Source of the DNA: Paraspadella gotoi
Lineage: Eukaryota > Chaetognatha
DNA length: 64,000 nt
Assembly: GCA_051294375.1 (NCBI GenBank)
Contig: CM119264.1
Location: 15,216,682 to 15,280,681, forward strand
Reading direction: 5' to 3'
Part shown: one piece after another, positions 32,581-42,300 of the stretch
Numbering within the stretch: the stretch's first letter is position 1
How the letters are laid out: every line of letters starts with the position of its first letter
Notes under the pieces: generated by a model
The model's database searches: none
What the model saw: only the letters and a program-made list of their open reading frames with translations
What the model was told of the DNA's origin: nothing
Program-made: the position numbers and the translations under genes

Positions 32581-35199
32581 TACATAACAAGGAATAGATA
32601 AAGTTAGGTTAAACTTGTAAATTGAAAATTAACTAAAAGATAAATAAACTTAAATAAACAAATAAACTAATAACCAAAACAAATTTGGTTTAAGTTCAAT
32701 CTTAATATTACAATACACAACGAAAGCAGTGCCATACATCACGCCAAACTCATTCCCGGTCTCATTTCGTTTCCACGTTGGAGTGAACTGATTCCTGCGC
32801 CTATCTATAAAAAGAGAGAGAGAGAGAGAGAGACCAGATAGAAAAGAGAGAGTGTGAGAGAGTGTGAGGAGAGAGGCAAAGAGCGGGAAGAAGATGTTGA
32901 GTTAGAAAGAGAGATGACAGATACAGACAGAGAGAGAAGAAGATATATATATATATCTCATTCCTCTCATCTTTCTCCTTTCTTTCTTTCTATATGTATA
33001 ATTGTGTATATATTATATATAATATTTATTAGGCGGTCCAAAAATTGAACATTTTAATAACTTTTAATTCCTCTCAAAAAAATTCCTTTTTTCCTTCTAA
33101 TTACTTAAATCGATTTTCAATGTAACTTTTTTGAAATTAGTTAATTGGGTTGTTGCATGAAGCTTTTTAATATTTATTAATGATATAACAAATGACAAAA
33201 AAATTTTTTGAAAAAATTAGTTTTTTAAGAACGGATTCCTAAATAGAGCTTGAAAAGTTAAATGAAAGTTATACATACAAATTTTTAAAAATTTTGACAA
33301 GAAATTGGTTAAAAACAGAAAAAACTGTTAAAAATCATCAATCATCATCATCATATGCTGAATTTATAGTTTTTTAAAATTTTTATCAATACAACAAAAA
33401 AATTTTAAAATTTTGTTATTAATAACGCTTTATCTAAACTTTTAAAGCTCTATCAGAATCCATTAAAAAATTGGAAAATTCAAAAAAAATTTTTAAAACT
33501 TTTTATATAGTAATAAAAAGAACTTTAAAATGCTTCGCGTGCGCTTATTAATAAATAATTTTTTAAATTAATTTTTATTTTCAATATTCTCTAACAGTCA
33601 CTTTATCATTATTTATTTGAGAGAACTTCTAGTTTTCAACCTGTTCCGGCCTAATATATATATATAGAGAGAGAGAAGAGAATTGAGAGAGAGAGAGAGT
33701 TTAATACTGACTGAGTAAAGCAAAAAAAGTAAGTATTAGGTCATTAGGCAACCTAGCGCGTGAAGGTAAAACAAAAAATGTGAGACTTCACAATAAAATC
33801 AATTTTTTAAAGATTATGCAAGACATTTTTGACAGATGGACAGAGAAACAATGTTTGTCATCATAAAAAAACAAGAATAATTAATAATATTAACAATATA
33901 TTTCACTTAAATTTTCTTTTGAATTGAATATGAACGTTACACACACTGCATAATTTGTCGTTGTTACTGTTGTTCCCGTTGTTAGTTTCTTAAGCCAAAT
34001 GATGCTATGACTAATCTGATATTAGTTTGCTTTGACATTTTTTGCTAATTCCTAAATATTTTTATTGATCACCAACTATTTTAATTGATTTGTCCGGCAA
34101 AGTTGATTTTCAACCTTTTTTTTATAGTTAATTATATAAGAAAATAAAATTTCGAAGATTACTGTTTGTTTATCTTATATCTCTTTTGAATATTTAAAAC
34201 GAAGGAATCCGCTATTAACATAGTAAGACGAAATATGAAAACTGACTATTAAAAAGTACATTTAAATGCGTTACTACTAGAGACCCTAGTAACCGAGATG
34301 TTCAAAATGCAGTTTCAATATTTCAAACAATTTAAATTTGATCTTGACCTCGCTAGGATAAAAATAATTTGGTTCTCATAGAAGAAAATAATTTTTTTTA
34401 AAATAATATATCAATAAAAAGCTTAAAAAATATATCTTTTAATCCTTATATATTTATTAAATCACTGAAAGGTTTAGGTTTATTTATTTTAGTCAAATAA
34501 TAATAAAAATGATTTAAACTTTATCTTAATTTGCATTGGAACATAGTCAACTGGTGAGTGCCTATTTCTCTCTTAAATGGAAAAACACGCAAAAAAACCG
34601 CAACAGGGGTAATAAAATGGGAAATACTCTGACCTATTAATCCGCATCCACAGGTTCCAATTTCGTTTAACCCTAGTTAAACCCAGGACTTAAAGTGAAA
34701 ATTTGGACTTAAAGGAAAGAAGTACTGAGAACAACTGATGCTGTCATCCTGCATTGGGCCACTGATTCGCAGTATGTCCGACTTTAAATCATTGAAGAAG
34801 CATGTCAGCAGAAACCCTATGAAAAAGAGCTTCCGATAAATCGTAGAAAGAAGTAATATTTTTTCAAAATAACTATTTTAACCTAAGGTTAAAGTCGTTA
34901 TGTCGAAAAAAGAATTAGTAAATAAAATCATTTATGTCGAAAAATAACAACTTGTAACAAAAATCACCATGACAACAAACCAAATAGCTAAGGTCCAGAT
35001 ATCGCGGCTCAGAACTTTAAATTAAACCAACTATAACGAAAATCTATTGAGATCGTAGCTGTGATAAAGTTCGCCCGGGATATTTTCCGTCATCAGGTAC
35101 CAGTGTGGGAATGTAATTTGGGATTTTGTATTGAGAAAAAAAATGGCGATAATAAAAGTTTTTAGAAAGGAAAAAATAATAAGAAATTTTTTTCAAAAA
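32581..35199. other. Long AT-rich stretch without genes
   Basis: GA-rich patches (32810-32945, 33660-33700) and scattered poly-A/T only. No family assigned and no credible ORF. Lies in astacin intron 2. Confidence 0.5.
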
Positions 35200-36560
35200 A
35201 CGAACGATCGTACATAGAGAGAGAGAGAAAGAGAGAAAGAAGCTGACTAAAAATTTTTTTTTTGTAAAAAAAAAAAAAAAAAGAGAGAGGGAGAGAGCCG
35301 GAAATCGTTTAATCGTTTACTCGTCGCGCAGTGACGGTGGTAAAAAAAAAGTGACTAAAAAAATATTTTTGTACAAAAAAAAGAGATAGAAAGATAGAGA
35401 GAGAGAGAGAGCCGGAACTCGTTTACTCGTCGCCTTGTGATGACGGTGGTGAAAAAAAAAGTGAATACATTTTTTTTTGTAAAAAAAAAAAGGAAAGAGA
35501 GAGAAAGAGAAAGTTTTCCCGCCAACGATATGCAATATTAGCTCCTCCTCGTTTATATCGGCGTGATCTCGGTCAAGTTGATTTTTTTTATACTTGTAAC
35601 GTTTCCGTTGCCATCAAAACGCGTTATTAGGTCATGTTCCTCGACATTGTTTACTCGTTGCCTGCAACGGCCACGAAATTCAGGTCAAGTAAGATATTCA
35701 TATTTTCTCAAAAAAATCCACGAAAATCTCAGATGTAAATTTGGGATTTTGTATTGAGAAAGAAGCGGAATATAAATGGCGATATAAAAGTTTTCAGAAG
35801 GAAAAAAATATCAGAATTTTTAAAAAACGAACGATCAGGCATGAGATCGTACAGAGAGAGACAGACGCACACAGAGAGAGAGAGAGAGACCCTGAACTCG
35901 TTTTTTAACGATTCAGAAAAGGCAGCATCTGAAAAAATATATATATAATTAAAAAATAAATAAAGAAAGGCAAAAAATGTTACAATGGTTTACAATTGGA
36001 AATTTTTCCAATTTTTTCCAATCGCAGCTTGTAAAAGATTTTATTTTATTTGTATTAAAATTAAGATATACTTCTCATTAAAAAGTTATTTTGAGTTCCC
36101 ATTTTTATTATAGATTTAAAAATTTTTTTTGAATTTCATCTTCAATATTATATACTGCAATATGTAATAATTAAAGCATTTCTATATACTAATTTGGATA
36201 TTATAATGAGTACTATAATCTCATTTGCATATTACAGTAAATCATAATGAAGTGGAAATTCAAACAAAAAATACTTAAATCCAAATGTAATAAGAAATAT
36301 AAAGCTATTTCAAGATGAGAAGCCATATTAAATTTTTAACTTACTATGATGGCACACTTTTGTAAAACTTTATCATAATTCATAATAATTTTTATTTAAA
36401 AAAAAAACGGTAAGTCACAGCCAAACCTATAAAAGCGCAGTAGTTTTATATAAAAACAGCGTGACGCCGACGACGACGACGACGACTACGTCACAAAGAA
36501 GCAATCCTAAATTATTATAGAGCCTGAACCGGCTTCGCCGGTCATGCTCGATAAAAAATG
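35200..36560 (-). repeat. Composite GA-rich repeat, inverted to 59970-62280
   Basis: 35900-36560 is the reverse complement of about 59970-60600, including GAACCGGCTTCGCCGGTCAT against ATGACCGGCGAAGCCGGTTC. 35200-35760 holds GA tracts and CGAGTAAACGAGTTCC-type blocks repeated at 61740-62340. It includes one fold-back element (36130-36310). The frame 36427-36813 on the minus strand overlaps this and lacks domain signatures. Confidence 0.7.
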
Positions 36561-36925
36561 TTTTCTTTTTGTACGAACATAATTGAGGCCATAGCATAGT
36601 AATATTACTGGGAACTCCCACGAAGTCCGTTCTGGTCAGCGGTGAAACCAGGGTGGTACAGAAGATATAAAAGATAAAAATCACACCACCGCTCCGAAGA
36701 TCAGGAGCTGGTTTCCAACGCAACACGTTCAGAACACGAAATGAATATATAATGAATAGCCCAAAAAAAAGATTGATATCCGATACTTTCCTAGTATCAA
36801 CGGAGACACTCAAGTCTATCGCAGAATGCCATTAATTTTCACATATACGCTCAATCATCATCCAACGCAACTTTAATTTTTTTCTTGATATGTTCTGGTA
36901 CATAAATTTGATTTGGAATTAAATG

Positions 36926-37200
36926 TTAGTGTGGCAGCAAGACTTAAAGCTGCCTCACTGCTGTCTGTCCTCAGCCTCGTCTCAATGGCTGAGCAGCTAA
37001 ATCATCTCATTCCAATCATGCGTCCGGGTTCAATCCTGGTATACCGGTTTGGCTTAAATGTGACGGTGCTGGTATAAACATGCCAGTGACAGAGGTAGTC
37101 ACTGAGGTCTGCAGCCCCTACGCCAGTTGGTGATACCCCCGCCCTGGGTATCACAGGTATATCTCCCGTTGCCATAAGTGGTGAGCCCTACTATCGAACA
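36926..37200 (+). mobile_element. tRNA-derived SINE, copy 1
   Basis: A-box TGGCTGAGCAG (36986-36996) and B-box GGTTCAATCC (37027-37036) in tRNA-like spacing, preceded by a short leader and followed by a ~150-bp tRNA-unrelated body (GTGACGGTGCTGG..., ATGCCAGTGACAGAGG). A second copy starts at 37393. The Pol III boxes are known hallmarks; transcription is inference. Confidence 0.7.
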
Positions 37201-37392
37201 ACCAACCGCTGCGCACCGTGCGCCCACACTTATGTCACTTAGGGTATGCATATCACGCCTATGCCCTACTCTGGTAATGCTCCAGATTCGCTCCGCCGCT
37301 TGCCTCTCATATGGCAATGAGATCAAAACCTTCTCTCAGACATCTCCTCAGGAATTAAGGCCCCTGTGGAGAAGTCTGGTGGGGGAATCCTG

Positions 37393-37645
37393 TGGAAGCA
37401 AGACTTAAAGCTGCCTCACTGCTGTCCGTCCTCAGCCTCGTCTCAATGGGTGAGCAGGCTAAATCATCTCATTCTAACCGTGCGTCCCGGTTCATCTCCT
37501 GGGTATCCCGGTTCTGGCTTAAATGTGACGGTGCCGTATAAAACATGCCAGTGACAGGAGGCGGTCACTGAGGGTCCGCACTCCGCACCCCCACGCCAGT
37601 TGGTGAGATACCCGCGCCGCGTGGTATCACAAGCAATCCTCCCGT
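37393..37645 (+). mobile_element. tRNA-derived SINE, copy 2
   Basis: Repeats copy 1 from GCAAGACTTAAAGCTGCCTC through CTCCCGTT. A-box TGGGTGAGCAG kept; B-box damaged (GGTTCATCTCC). Direct orientation, about 190 bp after copy 1. Confidence 0.7.
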
Positions 37646-38934
37646 TTCACTCTTTGAATTCTATGTCTTCTTGCTTCTTCCGCCATGAGGCAATCGTCGA
37701 GGGCATGTATTGTACCATTACAGCACACACTCTCACCATGACAGTGAGGTGAATACGGACCTCTTCGACCCCCTCACTGGCCTTTATCAGCATTTTCTTT
37801 CTATGGATCTGTGATTTCATGAGCATGAATTTGTAAACATTCAAGAATTAAAAAAAACGAATAGGAAAACATGTGAATTTTTTGTTGTTTTTCTTTTTAG
37901 TTGTTCATTTTAAGTGCACTCATATTACAAAATGTTAAAATTGCTTAAAAGCCTCTATCTCCCGAATGCCTTCAACCGAGCTTGGCTCTTTGGAGCAGAT
38001 TTAAATTTTTAAATATATAAAGATTAAAATTATTATTAAATTGCAAAAAAAATATACTGTTTTAAAACAGTATCTGACTCACCCCCGCACAAAGATCGAG
38101 TTCCAACCGATCTGCCTTCTTTCCTTTTAATTTCGATAGAACACATTGGCATTCTGTAAGCAATTTGGCCTTTGACTTGTTATTAAAATGAAAATATATG
38201 ACCTGAAAACATGTGTGGGAATTGTACCTGTTAAAGCCAATGTATTTGATATAAACTAAGCAAAATGGGGGTAAAAAACTATCTCTATTTCCAGAAATTT
38301 TTTTTTTCTCAAACAGTCAACACTTGTTTTTGAATGAATAAGCGCCATAATTCCCCGTTAGACAACTTTGCAGATCATTCAAAGTATCATCAAGTTCTTC
38401 AAATTTTGACTTCATTTCTTGTCTAATCTTATAAGATCATTCACCGCTTCTTGTATCGCTGCCTGCGTGTCCTCTACTGAATGAATATCATCGCATCAAT
38501 GAATGACTATCATCGCATCAATCATTTGGTTACCATCGCATAAATCATTTGGTTATCATCGCATCAATTATTGGTTATTGGTTATCATCGCATCAATTAT
38601 TTATAATAATATTTCTTTTTTTATTTCTTTATTTCCTCCTCTCGTCTGGCGAGATCCTATTCTTTTAAGATTTTTTTTAATAGAAGAATTTTTAGTAATA
38701 GAAAAAAGGAAGAATTACAATTGTCCATTGTTTTTCCTCACAAGCACAGTTAAGTAAACATTTATTTTCATAATGGAGTTGCTGTGCAAACTAGAAAAGA
38801 TTTTTATTACCACTGAAGATGACAAAATAATATGTCGAATTATTTAAAAAGTATATATATATTTTGAACAGCAACTTTATTATGAAAATGTTTATAACAG
38901 AATTGTCCATATTTTTAAACAATTCGTGACACAC
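37646..38934. other. Intronic sequence with minisatellite at 38480-38600
   Basis: The ATCATCGCATCAAT array (38480-38600) is the only repeat recognised. The rest is AT-rich without credible ORFs. Confidence 0.55.
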
Positions 38935-39080
38935 CTGGTGCACAAGGCCGATAGCATGGCCAAGCTCGTGCGCCAACGTGCCGACCTCCGTTCCACATTT
39001 AGCGAACGAGAGCCGATTGAATCTCCGACCGAAAGCTGATTGCGTCAACGAGCAGGCTCCAACATCAGCGTCGCAGCTCC
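38935..39080 (-). CDS. Astacin-family metalloprotease, zinc-site exon
   Basis: 146 bp: two bases completing a Gly codon, then 48 codons, ending phase 0 at CACCAG|GTGTGT; acceptor CTACCCCAAG. It carries HELGHAIGLVH, the complete astacin HExxHxxGxxH zinc motif, preceded by AKCGTEVGTLA with the family Cys and Gly. SCDADVG at its start holds the partner Cys. Two oddities: the residue after the third His is Gln, where the family nearly always has Glu (it contacts the N-terminus of the mature enzyme), and there is an extra Cys (GACSLTQ). It joins 46346-46554 upstream and 26163 downstream in frame, across introns of about 7.3 and 12.8 kb. Catalytic residues are present, so activity is plausible. Confidence 0.88.
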
Positions 39081-41879
39081 CTTGGGGTAGGCGAAAATCT
39101 CGCTTAAAAAAAAAATCAACATTCTTCTAACAGAGATTTCCATTCGAATCTGACTGCCCAACTTTACAAACGACATTGGGAGAAATTCAGGTAGAAAAGT
39201 TATAAAAACGTACGATTCCGATAGCGTTGCATCTCAAGAGCTCGACTTTTTGTTCTTGTTGCATTTGATAAAGATTTTACTATCAAACAAGGCAGTAGAA
39301 ATGGACTACTCATCTCCGGAGAATTTTCTAACCTTGTTTTTACTATAGAAATGAAAGGGAAACTTCATTTTTTAAAAAAATTACAAACGGGATTACAGTC
39401 TGTTCGCATTATAAATGATACTTCAAATTATGAGATTCCAAAAGCCTCGTATCCTTATTTTTTTGCTTTTTAGAATTGACCATTTTTTTCATATTAAACC
39501 ACCATGCCCTGGTTAAAACTTAGCATACTGTGTGCCAGATCTGGCATAATTTCAGACTGTTTATCCAGTAAAAATATGATCTGGCATATAGCATACAATC
39601 TGGCATATGCAAAATGTGAAAACAATTTAACGTTTTTTGATCTACAGCATTGGACAGAGTATGAAAAACACTTCCTCTGGCAATGTAAATCTGTATTAAA
39701 TATGCTTTTTGCTCATTTTATTATTTATTTCTTTGTAAAAATCATGTTAATTCCCAGTAGTTGTTTGAGACTAGGAACGGATTGCTAGCATTTATACAAT
39801 AAATACCGATTTTCCTCTGAGATGCTTGTGTAGTTCTGTAATACTAGCATGTTAAAGCAACTTTACATGTTAGAAAACTACTGCTGCAAAACACCTTTTA
39901 CTGGGTATATGGCTCATTGCTTAAGCAATTCACGAAGTCTCATTGTTTTCGTCTTTTTCGTTTTTATCTGTCTAAATGATTTTTCATAGGCTCTAATAAT
40001 AATAATTTCTCTTTACTCTTGTAAAAGTTTTATATTAAATTAGTTAAAAGATAATTTGCATAATATTTAGCATACGAAAAAAAAATCTAGGGCGCTATCT
40101 AGCACATGTTTTTTCTGCAGAGTTTTAACCAGAGCCACCATGGTAAAATGAATTGGTCCATTTTTTATTGCGAAATTTTTATTTAAAAAGAAATTAAAAG
40201 GAAGGTTGAGAGAAAAAACTGATTTTTCCTAATATCTTTTGAAGGAACAATGATAAAGGGAAGGCAATATTACCAAAACGAAGCCATAATCATCGGGCAC
40301 ATACAATATACAAATTTAGAATTATTTTTGCTGAAACCTCTTTACAGGGTGAGTGTCAAACTAAGTCAAAATTATAATGAATATTAAAACTAACGATACC
40401 CCATAAAAATAAATAAAAATTAAATTCTTAATGATTCTGAAAAAAAAAGGCTAATATGTTTGAAGAGAAAAGGCCGAGACCGACGGAGACGGCCAGATCT
40501 GACCTATTCGACCGATTGACCGATCGACCGGACCGGGACTAACCTGACTCTTTCTCCACTCTCTCTCTCTCCCTCTCTCTCCAAACTTTACTATACTTTA
40601 CTTACAGATTCACTGGATCATTTTTACTAGAACGCAAACTACTTTCTTACAAAGTTCCTACTACGTTTTTACTGAAAGCATCTCTACGATTTATTGGATT
40701 TCTGTACGATTTATAGATTCTTCTCGATTTGATCTCGATTTTGTATGGATTTCGTCTCGCTACCTACATTTATTACATTTATTCACATTTATTCCCGCAT
40801 TTCTTCTTTTCGACTTTTCGAGCTTCAGTTTACAAAAACGTTTGGGATTCTTTCGTCAGATAAGTTGCGACCAAGTGACCATTCTCACCTCAAGAGGCGT
40901 AGAGAGCCAAGCTTCACTACAATGTTAGAGAACAGGGATGCTTACTGAAAGGAGGCGGAAGACGTTCAACTTCTTCACTTTGATATAGATATGTCGCTTC
41001 GCGCTTTAAAAAAAATCTGAAAGATCGAAGCGGTTTCTGATAATTTTGGTTCCTCACAATTTTTGCACCAGAAGCCCAGTAAATATTACAAAACCATGGA
41101 TGATTTCTGAAACTGTAGTGTTTGGGCTATCCAACGCCGCCGGAACAAAGAAAATCCATAAAGGTGTTGACTAAAAAATACTGAAAATAAACACGGCGCT
41201 TGGTCTGAATTCCTTTCAATTTTTATTTTATTTTACGGTATAAGTCAAATAAATATACAGCGGTCATGCACTGATTCCGATTCTGTAGGGTTTAGCCTAA
41301 CTTTCAAGCACATAACGAAAAAAATAAATTGACGTCATAGTAAGAAATAATAGCTATTAATCCAATTTTTTTTCTCAATTTGTTGTCATTTTTGTTTCTT
41401 ACTGTTTTTGCCAAACATGCCCTTTAAAATTATAAAAATAAAGATTAGCTAATGAAATTACAATGTCTTAGGTACATTTCGTTGCCGGAACAAAGAAAAT
41501 TCATTGATATCATAGTATCAATATGTAGCCTAGAAATAACTCATTTTATTTGCAATTTACCCCTTTATTGATAAAAGCCTTGTATTAATAAAAATAAAAA
41601 CAATTTTACCATACAGCTACATGCATTAGCGTGTTATTAAAAGATTGTAGTGCTTTTTTTAATAAAAAAATTGTTATATCAATATAGCTAATGGGCATTA
41701 TGCAAAGGTTTTAATTTGCACCTGAAGGTGACAAAAATTTAAAAATCTGATAATATAGTCTTTTAGCCCTATGTCAGTATTTTTAAATAAGCCGGAACAA
41801 AGTTTGAACTCCTAAATTTTCATATTTAAATCATGATGCGATAAACCTTTCGTTTTCGTTGTTATTAGGATTTAGAGAA
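39081..41879. other. Astacin intron 1, distal part: dispersed repeats
   Basis: 39090-40200 resembles 43745-44500 (shared CGAAAATCTCGCTTAAAAAA, CTCATCTCCGGAGAATTTTC, GAGTGTCAAACTAAGTCAAA), and both are distant relatives of repeat R6. A CT-rich patch lies at 40545-40582. Several short frames exist but none is conserved between copies. Confidence 0.55.
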
Positions 41880-41924
41880 AAACAAAGTTTTTAATTGTGG
41901 TACAACGAATTTAATGGAGATACG

Positions 41925-41959
41925 GACATGTTTCGGCTCACATTTCGAGCCTTCATCAG
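41925..41959 (-). ncRNA. Hammerhead ribozyme motif, copy 2
   Basis: Minus strand: CTGATGA, stem II GGCTC...GAGCC with a 7-nt loop, GAAAC, ATGTC. All invariant core positions are kept. Exact mirror of 42202-42236. Confidence 0.85.
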
Positions 41960-42201
41960 CGTTTGCCATAAGGAAAATATTTGTGCAAAAAGAAGGTGTG
42001 AGAGAGAGGAGAGAGAGAATATAGAGGTAAAGGTTTTCCAACAAAGTGGTGAGACAGAATAGTGGTCAGATGAGAGAACAGGCTGAAGTTGAGATCTGTC
42101 TCACCACTTTGTTGGAAAACCTTTACCTCTATCTCTCTCTCTTTCTCTCTCTCTCTCTCACACCCTTCTTTTTGCACAAATATTTTCCTTATGGCAAAAC
42201 G

Positions 42202-42236
42202 CTGATGAAGGCTCGAAATGTGAGCCGAAACATGTC
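42202..42236 (+). ncRNA. Hammerhead ribozyme motif, copy 3
   Basis: CTGATGA, GGCTC-GAAATGT-GAGCC, GAAAC, ATGTC. Predicted cleavage after GTC at 42236; stem III is the self-complementary CATG. Confidence 0.85.
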
Positions 42237-42300
42237 CGTATCTCCAATTAAATTCGTTGTACCACAATTAAAAACTTTGTTTTTCTCTAAATCATATTTA

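Larger units (their letters stand above)
41880..42300. mobile_element. Palindromic hammerhead element (two arms)
   Basis: Left arm 41880-42055 and right arm about 42098-42300 are near-perfect inverted copies around a ~40-bp loop. Each arm carries, from outside in: AGAGAAAAACAAAGTTTTTA, a hammerhead motif, a short spacer and a GA/CT tract. The loop holds the conserved AGTGGTCAGATG block. Inverted terminal duplications are common in Penelope-like insertions. Confidence 0.8.

Noticed and set aside
36427-36813. 128-residue minus-strand frame
   Set aside because: Overlaps the dispersed repeat 35.9-36.56 kb and the Val run comes from (GAC)n; no domain and not preserved in the copy at 60 kb.
36986-37053. 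tRNA gene
   Set aside because: Repeated with its non-tRNA body at 37393, so it is a SINE.
40545-40582. Promoter or splice polypyrimidine signal
   Set aside because: A CT tract like many others in the window, with no gene start or acceptor nearby.
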